Shown one piece after another: positions 24,641 to 35,909 of a DNA stretch of 64,000 nt; positions within the stretch are counted from its first letter, which is position 1; each line of letters opens with the position of its first letter. Below the pieces are notes generated by a model. The model worked only from the letters and a program-made list of their open reading frames with translations. It had not been told where the DNA came from and did not search any database. The DNA is from Triplophysa rosa (taxonomy: Eukaryota; Chordata; Actinopteri; Cypriniformes; Nemacheilidae). The DNA lies in the NCBI RefSeq assembly GCF_024868665.1, contig NC_079900.1, positions 16,027,759 through 16,091,758 on the forward strand, in the 5' to 3' direction. The position numbers and the translations under genes are program-made.

Positions 24641-24986
24641 GTCGGTTCGACACAACGTCGAGAGACCGACAGAAAGGGAACGTCTCGGTTACGTTTGTAA
24701 CCTCGGTTCCCTGATGGAGGGAACGAGACGTTGTGTCCTCTTGCCACAACACGTGCTGTCCTCTGCAGCAGTCGTGAGAGGTCTCAGGCTCCTCAGAACT
24801 AAGGTGAATGAATGAGGCATGTCCGGGGCGGAGTCCGGCATGCAAATTTCATTTGCCAATTTTCATTGGCCTTTTCTAAGCAGTCGGAAACGATTGGTTC
24901 TCAGGGACGAACCCCATCTGTCGGTTCGACACAACGTCTCGTTCCCTCCATCAGGGAACCGAGGTTACAAACGTAACCGAGACGTT
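24640..24986 (+). repeat. DIRS copy 1 internal complementary region and right terminal repeat
   Basis: cgacacaacgtcgagagacc near 24647 complements the left outer end, and gaacgtctcggttacg near 24679 complements the extreme right end. The right repeat proper is about 24820-24939. This layout lets the element form a circle by template pairing in the DIRS replication model. Confidence 0.75.
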
Positions 24987-25035
24987 ATAAAATGCACTGT
25001 AACCCACTGCTTCTTGGGCTTATTGCTTTAGTATT
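24987..25035. repeat. Right arm of the host foldback split by DIRS copy 1
   Basis: ataaaatgcactgtaaccca mirrors the left arm at 20895-20950, including the outer part gcttattgcttta versus aaaagcaataag. Confidence 0.7.
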
Positions 25036-25090
25036 TGACTATGCAAATAATTCACCCTGCTTCACTGAAATCAGTCAAATATTCAGCTTC

Positions 25091-25386
25091 TTAAAGGGAT
25101 AGTTCACCCCAAAATGACAATTCTGTCATCATTTACTCACCCTCTTGTCATTTCAAACATGTATGACTTGCTTTGTTCTGCAGAACACAAAGAAGATATT
25201 TTGAAGAATGTTGGTAACCGAACATGTTGTACGAACACAAAACCAATGCAAGTCAATGGGTACCGCCGTTGTTACCAGCATTCTTTAAAATATCTTCTTT
25301 TGTGTTGTGCAGAACAAAGAAAGCCATACATGTTTGAAATGACAAGAGGGTGATGACAGGTTTTTCATTTTTGGGTGAACCATCAC
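25091..25386. mobile_element. Foldback MITE (Angel-like family), near complete
   Basis: Starts TTAAAGGGATAGTTCACC and ends ttgggtgaaccatcac. Both inner arms are well preserved (cagaacacaaagaagatatt and aatatcttcttttgtgttg types). Confidence 0.88.
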
Positions 25387-26591
25387 TAGCATTTTTGATC
25401 AGAATTCTAGGTAGTTTGGCTTACCTGATGTGAAAACTAAGTACACCAGCTTCCCCACAGAGAGACTTGTGACTTTTGTTACTCCATGGTGTTTAAGTTG
25501 CCATTTAAAAGTGCATAAGCTAATGTCAATGATGAAAAAACTGTTAATACTCATTACCCTTCTCAGTAGGCCAGATGGAGGTTTATTATTACTGTATGAA
25601 AGCGCTTGCATTCGGCAGCTCGATCCGCCATGTTGCACTCGTATAAAAGCTTTTGAAACGGCCTAAAAAGCAACCAGCAATTGTACAGTAAATGGCATAT
25701 TGTAGCTGAAGTGTCTTCAACTCTTTGCTTTTACATATACAGTATGTTTGACGAGGTAGCGGTTCAGTTGTCTTATCCGTAGAGAAGAGTGCTGATGTAT
25801 TAGGCAGGGTGAGGTATCGCCAAATTGCCAGATTCCAAACAGCATACATTAGCATATCTGACAGGACACCTACGCACTATGCCCTGATCTTGTTTGTTCC
25901 ACTTCACAGCCCTGAAGTCAGTCCAGTGCCAACACTTCCTGTGATGACCTCGTGCCGCCCGTTTCTTTGTTTAGCACGGAGAGACAACCTAAGTTAATGA
26001 TCTGCTATTATATGCAAGGTGGGAGAATATTTCAATCTGCACCTCACAGCCGTGCGTCTGTGCTTGTTATGCTTTGAAGGTGATATCAGAAATGGCTGTG
26101 TTTTATTTCAGCATAGATTCTCTCAACATCAGTCACTCTCAATCAGCGCTACGAGTAACACAGGCGGTACTTCAGTGGATTTAAGGGGGTGCTTGGGAAG
26201 GTTTCTGATTTTGCTTTTGTTGAACCTATGAAACAGGGAATAGGATTGAAAGTGTCAGAGCTGTTATTACAGTAGGTTTAAATAGCTAAATGTGATTAAT
26301 CACACATTTTTTTTCCTTTTAAAGGAAAGAATACAAAGTAGTACGGTCAATTGGTGTGGATGGGTCTTATGAGCGATGGATGATATTATGTTTTGATGGT
26401 AGTTAAATTCCACCACACAAAGACTGCAAATGACCCCGCTTTTGTTAAATATCTCATCTGGATTTCATTTAGAAATAAATACGTTAGGTTAGGTTTCTAT
26501 GTGATTACCCCTTTAACTGTCAGAATTGATTTGCGGCATCTTATTAAAGAAGAAAGAAAGCGATTTATCTGTTTTTTCTATTGCAGAATTA
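25387..26591. other. Intronic sequence, nothing recognised
   Basis: No exon or repeat with paired ends that I can support. Confidence 0.45.
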
Positions 26592-26972
26592 ATTGAAATT
26601 TAGGGGCATCTAGTGGTGAGGTCGCAAATTGCAACCAACGGCTCACTCCACTGCTCCCTTTCGAAGTTCTACGATGGCTGACACAGGGCTTTGATGTTGT
26701 CACGTTTTCACTTCTTTACCGGAGGAGATAACATAATTACAAAACGCACTCTGTGGAGCAGTTTGTCCGTTTATGGCTACTGTAGAAACAACATGGTGAA
26801 TTCCATGTAAGGGGACCCGCAGTGTATGTAGATAGAAATAGCTCATTCTAATGTAATAAAAACATAACGTTTCTTTCTGAAAGGTCTTTATACACCTCTG
26901 AAGACATAGTTATGTATATTATATTGCATTTCTGTCAAGAGATCCTCCAAAAAATTACACATTGGACCTTTA
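26592..26972 (-). mobile_element. Repeat family M2, copy 2 (most complete)
   Basis: Minus-strand copy ending acattggaccttta on the + strand. It preserves cgaagttctacgatggctga, taccggaggagataacat and tgtatgtagatagaaatagc, and serves here as the reference for the other copies. It contains no insertion. Confidence 0.75.
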
Positions 26973-28507
26973 ATAGTGACTCATGATAATAATGTCCACT
27001 TTAATAAATGAATGGTAATGCAAAATAACATTCAGTATCATAATTTTGGTTTGGTGTCAGTGAAAGGTATCCCTGCTCTACATTATTATATCACTTACTT
27101 ACAGTACAGTACACGTGGATGTTTGTTAGCATGATTATAAGCGATACAAAGGAAATTTCCTGCGAAGACATCTCATGATTCAGCTTTGCAGTGCAAGTAA
27201 CAAAATGTCCCGTGGCAGTTAGAGCTATTTTAATGCAGCTGTCATATTTGCTCATATTTGAGGGTGTACTCACTGTACCTCCCAGTGCTCCTCCGTGCTA
27301 TTAGTGGAACTATCTCTGTCTGTTGTCCATCATCTCCACCTGCCATGGGTGGAGACTGAGAGTATGAAGTTGAGGTTAGTTATAAATAGCACTTGTAAGG
27401 CCTATTCGTAATTACACAGGTTAATGACATATGGGAGACGCTTTGGAGCCCTGTGATGCGTGAATTTGATGGAGGTTGACTTTGAAGAGTCGCACAGGCT
27501 CACAGAGGCCACACAGGTAGCAGATGGACAATCCTCAGTTGGCACCCTTTCTTGATGGCCCTCTTGAGTTATTCACTAGGTTTAGAGCGAGACCACCCGG
27601 GGGCTTCAGCGGCTCAATCTGCTTGTTTTGCAGTTGCTCAGCATTAACGCTGTATTTACACAAGGGTGTTTGTTGTTTCTCATCGCGCCCGGCTGGATGT
27701 TTGTATGACCGACAGGATTCAATTCCTAATTAGGTAAATTATCAGAGCATGCTACTGTGTTATAAATGTATAATGCTATGGTATTAGAAAATAAATCTTC
27801 CTCTAATCTAAATGCCACATTCCTTTGTCTGCGCTAAGCATAGTGTTACTGTTTGTAAGCATTCCTCGCCCAAGCACTTTGGCAGCGGCCCATAAGGACT
27901 GTCCAAATAGAGCCACCTGTGCCGGCAGACCTACACTCACGCTGCTAAAATGGAACGGTAACATTCCCATGATGCTTTGCACGCATGAAATGTTCACACG
28001 GGCTGTAAAATATGACGCGTCCTCATATGCTGTTTGCGATTTAAGATCAATTTAAGATCACCTTATTCACGTTCTTCTCAAGAGTTCTCTCAAAGTTTAG
28101 AGAGCATGTCATGCTGGGTTTAGACTTACATAATTGAGAGGAGTCAGCTCAGGGCCAGAGCTCGAAACTTATGAAACTCTATGAGAGAACACAGGAACAT
28201 TCCCGCTGTGTTTATATCCTGTGAGTTACAGATTGTTAATTTTCGCCATGAAGAATTTCTCTGGTAGGGGCAAGTGTTTATAGATTTGTATTGTCTTACA
28301 TGGACAGGAGTGAAAACACATTGAAGCGTTAGGTTGTGTGCTGGGAGGTATTTTGAAAGGTAACACAATTAAGATAATGTTTCTTTACACACTTTTGAAT
28401 GGACTCTTCTCAGTTTGATTACTTTGTAATTGAAACCTTTAAAAATAATGAGATGCTTGAATGATTGATTCATGGTTGCGATGATGGCTGGATACCAGCC
28501 CAGAGCC
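26973..28507. other. Intronic sequence, nothing recognised
   Basis: AT-rich; short open frames only. Confidence 0.45.
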
Positions 28508-28515
28508 CCTGATAG

Positions 28516-29098
28516 TAGAGCTGAAGATCTTTGCCCGGACCCGACGTGATCCGACGGTTTTGGTCGGGTTCGGGCTTAATTTCTATCATTTTACATGGGC
28601 TCGGGCCGGGCTCGGGCTTGCGCGGTAAATGAGCGGTCATGTGATGCGTTCCGATTAGTGCGAGAAGATGCGAAAATGGATGCTGAGGAGGTGAAACGGA
28701 GGCTTGCCTCTGGCGATTACATTTTGGTTGCACCAGCAACTAAAGCAAAGTCTGAGGTGAGGAAAAGTTTTGACCATGTGCATAATGAGAACAATGAGCC
28801 AGTGGGATATGTGAGATGTTACGATGTTACAGAGGACTTATTTTATTTCTTTGTTCCAACTTCCAAGTGGCCTATAGCCTACGTCAGTCATTAATAAATT
28901 ATGTTAAAACATGTATAAATGACTCATTCTTGACAAAAGCTGTGTGCGTGCGCACATTTGAATAGCCTAATGTCGGGCTGTAAACGGGTTCGGCCTTTTA
29001 AAAAGCAGTCAATCAAAATGTACTTGTCGGGCTCGGGCCGAATTCTGTCGGGCTCGGACCCTGTCGGGCCTAACTTTTAAGGCCCAATTACAGCTCTA
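28516..29098 (+). mobile_element. hAT-type element with exact 8-bp target duplication
   Basis: Starts TAGAGCTGAAG and ends TTACAGCTCTA. The 8 bp on each side are identical, cctgatag (28508-28515 and 29099-29106), which is diagnostic for hAT transposition. The outer parts are rich in cgggctcggg repeats in opposite orientation. At about 580 bp it is an internally deleted derivative that keeps only the start of a transposase-like gene. Confidence 0.9.
28673..28894 (+). pseudogene. hAT transposase N-terminal (BED-finger-like) remnant
   Basis: Starting at the second Met of the open frame (28673), the 73-residue peptide has an N-terminal helix-like stretch (DAEEVKRRLASGDY) and then KSEVRKSFDHV and GYVRCYDV, which match the spacing of a BED zinc finger start (aromatic-x-F...C-x-x-C). 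The second Cys of the CxxC pair and the downstream His residues are missing. The rest of the transposase is absent, so it is a relic. Conservation of the frame could be chance; the location inside a proven hAT element is the main support. Confidence 0.5.
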
Positions 29099-29110
29099 CC
29101 TGATAGTCCT

Positions 29111-29321
29111 GGGGCCGGTTGCATAAACTGCTTAGACTTGTCTTAGAAGTTAGTCGTCTCATTTTTTTCTTCAAGACTGGTCATAACTTCTTTAAATCAG
29201 TTACATAAAAAGGTAGATTGGGTTTATTGAAATATGAAAAGTAAGACTGATTAGCCCAAACTAATTGCTAGTCAGTGAGACTATTTGTTAAGACTTAGTC
29301 TAAGTTTATGCAACTGGGCCC
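29111..29321. mobile_element. Foldback MITE, GGGCC ends, next to the hAT element
   Basis: GGGGCCGGTTGCATAAACT on the left pairs with AGTTTATGCAACTGGGCCC on the right, and inner parts (cttagacttgtcttag / agacttagtctaag) pair too. It starts 4 bp after the hAT target duplication. Confidence 0.8.
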
Positions 29322-29969
29322 TGGATTGCGGGCTTTATGGATTCTTCTCGGTACTCCTGTCAAGGTATCGCAGCGGACATTCTTCATGGTGAAGAGGAAA
29401 AACAGTGTTTGAGGTATTCGTGGAAGGACCCGGCAGATAGATCTGTGTAAAAACAAATGTTTGGATGTTTGGCAGTTGCTGGAGTTTCTCTGTATGATAT
29501 AAAGGCCAAATGTGTGGAAAAATGATGAAATGGCAAGGGCGAGAATTACATTGCTCCTCAGTAGTTAGGGTATAACGCCGGTGTGAAATAAAAAGTGTAT
29601 TTATGTTTATTTTTTTACATTTAGTCATTTAGCAGACGCTTTTATCCAAAGCGTCTTATGTTATTTTTGGCCTTCTAGCCGTTTTATTGACAGTTTTAAT
29701 CCAAGATGAACACTTGCCAATTTTCGTTGGCTTTGTCAAGCAAGCAGCTTAAAAGTTGTATTGACTTTCCACTTAAATAACAGCAAATGTACCATCATAA
29801 GTTTATCTAGGATGACTGATGTTTCTACTCCAGAGCTCCACGTGGCAATGCACAAAAAGTCGAAACTTACTCATCTCCTATTTTCTGCAAATCTTGTGGA
29901 TCTTGCAAATGACCCGCACTGTGTTTCCCAAATATGCAAGAAGAAAACTGTTTTTCTTAAATATTTTTA
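29322..29969. other. Non-coding; holds an inverted LINE/SINE tail
   Basis: Near 29618-29658 the sequence acatttagtcatttagcaga is the reverse complement of the retroposon tail seen at 2751 and 53599. Nothing else is recognised. Confidence 0.5.
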
Positions 29970-30201
29970 ATATTCTTTCTTCTGTGGAACAGAATTGTGG
30001 AATTCTGTGGAATTTTGAGAAATGTTTCAGTGTCCATACAGTGGAAGTCAATAGGGACCCAATGTTGTTCGGTTACCAACATTCTTCAAAATATCTTCTT
30101 TTGTTTTTTGCAGAAGGAAGAAAGGCATACAAGTTTAAAAATGACATGATGGTGAGTAAATGATGAAAGAATATTCATTTTTGGGTGAACTATCCCTTTA
30201 A
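29970..30201. mobile_element. Foldback MITE (Angel-like family), left end missing
   Basis: Keeps the central palindrome and the right arm to ttgggtgaactatcccttta. The first ~90 bp are replaced by unrelated sequence. Confidence 0.75.
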
Positions 30202-30965
30202 TACTGGTCAGATTGGTACTACAGCATTGAAGGAGAATCCAGGTTCTAATCTGGGATGACCTGTACTGTATGCAAAGCACTAAACTTGTTCTCTACAGAA
30301 AGGAAGCACTTCCTGTCTTGTTTCTGGTGTTAAAGGATTAACATTATTGAGTTTGTGTTGTGAACTCTGCCTTATAAGGTTTGGTAAGTAATGGAACTCA
30401 GAAATGACTTTGAGTAAAACGTTGGGATCTGTGATGATGGAAATTCCCTATGGAGACGAGGAAGAATGCTTTTATCCATGTTCGGTCCAAATCACTGTGA
30501 GCAGTACTCTGCTTTGTGTCAGCTCCCATATCCCAAAACATCTTTATACACTGCCTCAGTTTAGATATGATTTACAGGGTTGACACTTTGCAGCTTGTAA
30601 AGGGATAGTTCACCCAAAAATGAAAATTCTTTCATAATTTACTCACCCTCAATATTTTAAACTTGTATGACTTTCTCTTTTTTCTGCAGAACGCAAAAGA
30701 AGATATGAAGAGCTTGGTTCCAAAATGAGATAACTCATTTTCAAAAATCATGTTTTATATTGTTTATTCCGATGAATATCAATCAAACTGAAGTTGTTTT
30801 GTTTTGATTAAAGCCATAATACCTCAAAAATGCAATTCACTTGCATTTGTTTTGTGTCCATACAATAGAAGTGAATGGGGCCATTGCTGTTCTGTTACCA
30901 ACATTCTTCAAAATATCTTCTTTTGTGTTCTGCGGAAGAAAGAAAGAATTCATAAAGGTTTGAAA

Positions 30966-32691
30966 TAGGGATGTAACGATACTTCGTATTACAATATTTC
31001 GCAAAGTAAAAATGTTACGATGCGCATCATAGAGAGATGGGGATATTTTACGATATGATGTTTAATTCTATTCATTGAGCGGTCAAGACGCTACATACTC
31101 TGCGCCAGCGCGTCACGTGTGCTTATCTCACATATGCGGTAGAGAGAGACGTCTCTGGGAGAAGGGGAAGCACAAGACACAATCTGTGTCTCCACGTGGT
31201 TTACAAGGCATCTTATTTTCCTTCACAATCGCCGGTAAAACACATCAAACTTGAAGCGTGACTGCTGGTGATTCACCCCGAAACTCATTACAAAGGCAAG
31301 CACAAACGTTTTTATATGCCAATGTTAATTTATCCGCTAATGTCCACTAATGTGAAATGCAACAAAGTAAACCAAAAGAAAGTGAATGTGAAGAAGTGAT
31401 GAAGTAAGTCGTACTGTACATTAAAAGACTGAATGACATGCTAAAGATCGAACCAAGTATGCGATTTGCATGATTGAAGAAATACAGTTTAATTTGTCTT
31501 TTTGAAAGATATTTCTCATTCATTACTGTCTCACGCAAAGACAGTGCAGCTTCAAAGATACGTGAGCCAATGGCGTTTGAGTGTGAGCTCCCTTTACTGA
31601 ACGAACCAGTCAATTGAGTCAAAATGAGACTGAATGAACTGGTACTTGCCGTTCATGGTCTAATATTTTCTTTGTTGCAATTCTGCGCATCCAGTAGTTA
31701 CTGAACTTTTCTGTAATGACCTGATTTAATTAAATTCGAAGGTCAAGTAAATTATGTCAAAACAGTATGGAACATTTAATTACAGCAATTAAATTAGTTT
31801 AAACAGTTAGATTTTAGTATGCTAAATATAATGTACATTTCGTTGACTAAAACTAAAATGATGTGGATGACTAAAATATGACTAAAACTAAATTGCATTT
31901 TGTCAAAACACTATGGCTAAAACTAAATCAAAATTTGCTGTCAAAATTGACACTCATCTTAATTTCATGTTAAATTGCAAAGATTTTAGTGACAAACCTG
32001 CAGTTCGCTTAAGCCTTAAAATGTAAAAATTCTTTATTAAGTTATATGTGCAATTATATATGTGTTATTTAGAAAATAAATGTTATTTTAATTTCAGTTT
32101 TATTTTTTAATTTTGTAAAAAATATTGCGATGCATATCGTATCGGGAACCCAGCATCGAGATATGTACCGAATCGTGAGCTGAGTGTATCGTTACCAGTG
32201 TTGGGTGTAACTAGTTACTAAGTAATTAGTTACTGTAATTTAATTACTTTCCCCTTGAAAAGGTAAAGTAAGGGATTACTCTTGTTTTTACTGTAATTTA
32301 ATTACAGTTACTTCTGATGTAATTAAACTAAATACTGTGTAATATATTCAATAGTGGAAATGACATCAAAATTATAAGTCTAACTTTAAAATGTATGCTG
32401 TAATGTATCCTTCTCACATTTGAATACTTTGGTTGGTTAATAAGAATAATCTATGTCGTTATTTATTATTTATTTGAATGAATTAAATAAGCCGTTTCAC
32501 ATCTATCCTTGAATCAATTCTAATCAAGGTTGATATAGGATATAGAAAGTAATTAGTAATAAGTAATTAAATACTTTTTGGAGAGAGTAATTTGTACAGT
32601 AATCTAATTACACTATTGAATATGTAATTAGTAACTAGTAATTAATTCCTTTTTCAGAGTAATTTACCCAACACTGATCGTTACACCCCTA
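30966..32691. mobile_element. hAT-type non-autonomous element, middle layer of nest
   Basis: Ends TAGGGATGTAACGATAC and ATCGTTACACCCCTA are inverted repeats. The flanking 8 bp, gtttgaaa, are identical (30958-30965 and 32692-32699). Without the inner insertion it is about 1.24 kb. No transposase domain is recognisable; a minus-strand open frame at 31347-31622 has no family features. Confidence 0.9.
32196..32676. mobile_element. hAT-type non-autonomous element, innermost layer
   Basis: Ends CAGTGTTGGGTGTAACT and TTACCCAACACTG. It is flanked by an exact 8-bp duplication atcgttac (32188-32195 and 32677-32684), and that duplicated octamer is itself the end sequence of the middle element. The body is a run of agtaattagttac-type motifs in both orientations, as in a common fish MITE. 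Confidence 0.9.
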
Positions 32692-32758
32692 GTTTGAAAT
32701 GACAAGAGGGTGAGTAAATGATGACAGAATTTTCATTTTTGGGTGAACATCACTTTAA

Positions 32759-33549
32759 ATATTTTGTCTTCTGAAGCCATGTGTGTCAGGAGCGGATTAA
32801 TTTTTAACTTATTCACTTAAATCTTCCTCTCAGTCATGGAGCTAAAATCTCAATTGTGCAATTTGAATAAATTACATTTCAGTTTCTCAGCAAACAAAGT
32901 TTGTCCGTTTTTGGTCGTCATTGTATACATTTTTTCCTTTGCGCTCTAACCATAGTTGTGAAATAATTAACTGGATGAACAATGACTGTATTGAGAACTT
33001 CCTGTTATACTTGTCAGCCAATAATGATTATGGAAGTGTTGTTAGCGGTAGACAGATAGGTGCATTTACCCATCACCGAAATGAACAAAGGAATGGCTGG
33101 AAAGCCCTTGATACTCCTCGTTTAATAAAATCATGTGCAGCGCAGTGGAATGTCTGAGCAGCAACATTTCTCCTCCTGCCGTGGAAATGTAATTAAGAGA
33201 GCAGACTCTGCTGCCGTGCCTTCTGCACTAACTCCTATTTCATGCCCAGCGAGTCAAAAGCATTTGTTTTCTGATGGTTAAGGCCAGTTGGGTTTTGAAC
33301 ATATGCCATAACTCTTGACATTGTTTAGATGTTGTTTATGCTTAGCTACAGATGTCTCATTTCAGTCTGTTGTTGTAATTACATAAAGGACACTGTGAGT
33401 TTAACGAAGGAAGTCTGTTGTAACTTCCTTAATGGGTAATTTGGTTAAACTTTTTAATTTATGCTTCATTGCTTGTTACAGTGGCCTGGAAATGGTGCGT
33501 TATGCTACATTATAAAAATTCTCTTGTGGATTTATTTAGAAAAATGGCA
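32759..33549. other. Intronic sequence, nothing recognised
   Basis: No supported feature. One open frame near 32921-33157 has no domain. Confidence 0.45.
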
Positions 33550-33819
33550 TTAAAGGGGAGATTTTTTTCTACTTTTACACAAATGTAATATAAATCATAG
33601 GGGTCCACAGAATGTGTCTGTGAAGTTTCAGCTCAAAATTCCCCACATATCTTTTATTATACCATGCTCTAGTTGCCCAGTTTTGCATGCGAGGAGAAAC
33701 GTGCTGTTTTGGTGTGTGTCTCTTTAAGTGCAAATGAGCTGCTAGTCTCCGCCCCCTTTATCAGCAGAAACCACAGCCAGGGCTGTGAGCCTGTGCTTCC
33801 AATGACAAAATAAGAAATA

Positions 33820-34340
33820 AGGGTCACATAAAGTGAATGAGAAACAAGGTCTCGTCTTTAAACACCAAACACATTGTTTTCTATAAGCAAACAGACTCCT
33901 AACAAAGGCGTCACGTTTTCTATACGCGAAAACACACATGACAAACCGATCGCGTATTTACAAACCATACACACTGCTTTCTACAAGTGAAAGTAGTCTA
34001 CCCAAGAAAGAAGGGTCACAAAGCGAATGAGAAACTACTGTGTCTTTGAACACCAAACACATTGTTTTCTATAAGCACACCTGTTTCCCCCGGGGCCATT
34101 CGCGAAGGCATTCCAGTCCCTGTTTGTCTGGTCACGACCGCTTTCAGGAGTGAGACCCGCGATCGCGTCACGAGGTTTCACGGGTGAAATAACAAAATGG
34201 GAGGGTGGCGGGAACTCATGTTACCATGATAAACCCGTCGCGTGTTTACAAACCATACACACTGCTATATGTAAGTGAAGGTACTCAAGACAAACGTATC
34301 GCGTATTCTCTAAGTGAAAGTAACGTTACACAGGTCAATC
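33820..34340. repeat. Degenerate tandem repeats, ~55-190 bp units
   Basis: aacaccaaacacattgtttt recurs at about 33860 and 34049, each preceded by gaatgagaaac. tttacaaaccatacacactg recurs at about 33957 and 34246. Shorter echoes (atcgcgt with a following tgtttac or tattt) fill the rest. The units abut the end of the Gypsy fragment and may be part of its LTR-proximal sequence. Confidence 0.6.
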
Positions 34341-34359
34341 CCATCGCGTGTTTACAAGT

Positions 34360-34740
34360 GTGACAAGCGGAGCAACGACACGTACATGAGGGTGTTATTT
34401 GTATAACCCTGGAGGGTAAGTTTATTGATAGTCCCCGGGGGAGACGGAAGAAAAAACCCAAACAATGGCTTCCAGGTTCCCGGGGTAAGTCTTGTGGTCT
34501 GTGTCTTTTGCTGGGTCTGAGCGTTAGGCCGGCCATTTGGGCTGCTGGGTCCAGTATGTAGGAGAGCGGTCCTGCCGGCCTATTCGTCGTCCGAGCCTGA
34601 GAACACAAGATAAGATTATGAGTTCAACATTGCGATAGGGAGACGTTGCTCACCTCCTTTCCTGTGGCTTCGGCTTTTGTAGCCGGGAGAAATGAGCCGC
34701 AGGTGGTGATGACCGGCAGGTGTGCCGCTCTGATTTCCTC
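34360..34740 (-). mobile_element. Gypsy LTR remnant
   Basis: Read on the minus strand it has a TATA-like ctacaaaagcc followed ~200 bp later by a polyadenylation signal (caataaacttaccc, + strand about 34415-34428), the order of an LTR U3-R-U5. It directly abuts the polymerase fragment, so the RNase H end and integrase are deleted. The exact outer edge is uncertain. Confidence 0.6.
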
Positions 34741-34781
34741 TGATTGAGCTTACGGCTGATGTATACCACGGGGTGTTCTGT

Positions 34782-35909
34782 TCAGTCCTGGGTCTGGGAC
34801 AACACTGCTCCTAGTCCGGTGTCTGAAGCATCGGTCTGGAGGGTGAAGGGGCAGCCGAAGTCCAGCGCACGTAGCACCGGGGAGGACGACAGGGCCTTCT
34901 TCAGGACCTGGAACGCCTGTTCCGTCTCCGGGGTCCACTTCACATTCTCTGGCTGCCCCTTCCTAGTCAGGTCGATCAGGGGACTGGCTATGGATGAAAA
35001 GTTGGGGATAAAGCACCGATAGTAACCCGCTAGCCCCAGGAAGGCGCTTACCTGGGATTTGTTGCTGGGTCTGGGGGCGTCCCGGACTGCTTCCACCTTC
35101 TTCGCCTGGGGCTGGATAAGGCCTCCCCCGACCCTGTACCCCAGGTACTGGGCTTTGGCGAGTCCGAGATGGTACTTCTTAGGCACTCTCCGCAGTCTGT
35201 CTAGGTGGGCGTCCCAGGTCCCCGAGTGGATGACCAGATCATCTATGTATGCGGCTGCGTAGGCTTGATGGGGACGCAGCAAGATGTCCATCATCCGCTG
35301 GAAGGTGGCTGGTGCCCCATGCAGCCCGAAAGGCAGCACCCTGTACTGCCAGTGTCCTGAAGGGGTACTAAACGCCGTCTTCTCGCGGGACTCTGGAGAA
35401 AGCGGCACCTGCCAATACCCTTTTGTCAGGTCGAGCGTGGTGATGAAGCGAGCCTTTCCTAATCGGTCCAGGAGCTCATCCACTTGGGGCATCGGGTATC
35501 CGTCGAAGCTGGAAGCTTCATTGATCCGACGGAAGTAGTTCCAGAAGTGGAGAGTGCCGTCTGGTTTTGGGACCATCACGATGGGACTGGACCAGGGGCT
35601 ACGGGAGGGCTCTATCACTCCAAGCTCTTTCATCCGGTTGATCTCCTCCTCTATACCCAGTCGACGAGCCTCTGGTACCCGGTAGGGCCGCTGTCTCCCC
35701 ACGACTCCAGGTGGTGTTCGGACCTCATGTTGGGTTATCCGAGTCTGCCCGGGCTTTTCAGAGAAGATGTTCCGGAACTGACTGACCAGGGACTGAAGTT
35801 CTTTCTTCTGGACGGGGGACAACTGCTCTCCCATTTGGACTACCGGTGGCTCTGCTGCAGCGAAGGCCGGCGTTAGAACCGATACACTCCTGTCACCTGC
35901 GAAAAACAA
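34782..35909 (-). pseudogene. Gypsy (Ty3-type) reverse transcriptase, partial and decayed
   Basis: An open frame of 375 residues covering the reverse transcriptase and the first part of RNase H. Visible motifs: GVIEPSRSPWSSPIVMVPKP, TTLDLTKGYWQVPL (motif A), LPFGLHGAPATFQRMMD, and the catalytic YIDD at + strand about 35238-35249. Then come AFLGLAGYYRCFIPNFS and the RNase H start TLQTDASDTGLGAVL. There is an internal deletion after LDRLRRV (the fingers-to-thumb link is short), and altered residues such as HFWNYFRRINEAS, where the family has a Cys-Asn-Asp-type motif. Protease, the rest of RNase H and integrase are missing. It is an old element copy, not a host gene. Confidence 0.85.

Larger units (their letters stand above)
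20956..24986 (+). mobile_element. DIRS-type retrotransposon, copy 1 (gag-deleted)
   Basis: The order is left terminal repeat, reverse transcriptase/RNase H, tyrosine recombinase, internal complementary region and right terminal repeat. The termini are inverted: about 20981-21100 matches the complement of 24820-24939. A further block (about 24680-24730) is complementary to the extreme right end (24939-24986), the split arrangement typical of DIRS. No target duplication is seen, as expected for recombinase-mediated insertion. Both ends carry GTT (GTTCCC... and ...GACGTT). The gag-like first gene is missing: the leader runs straight into the reverse transcriptase. Confidence 0.88.
30598..32758. 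mobile_element. Foldback MITE (Angel-like) carrying two nested hAT-type elements
   Basis: The outermost layer of a triple nest. Left part 30598-30965, right part 32692-32758 (gacaagagggtgagtaaatg to the end). Before the nest, the left part also has ~90 bp of foreign sequence (about 30722-30830) between the usual arms. Confidence 0.85.

Noticed and set aside
31347..31622. Minus-strand frame as the hAT transposase of the middle nest element
   Set aside because: No BED finger, no RNase H-like catalytic motifs and no dimerisation-domain signature; length alone is not evidence.
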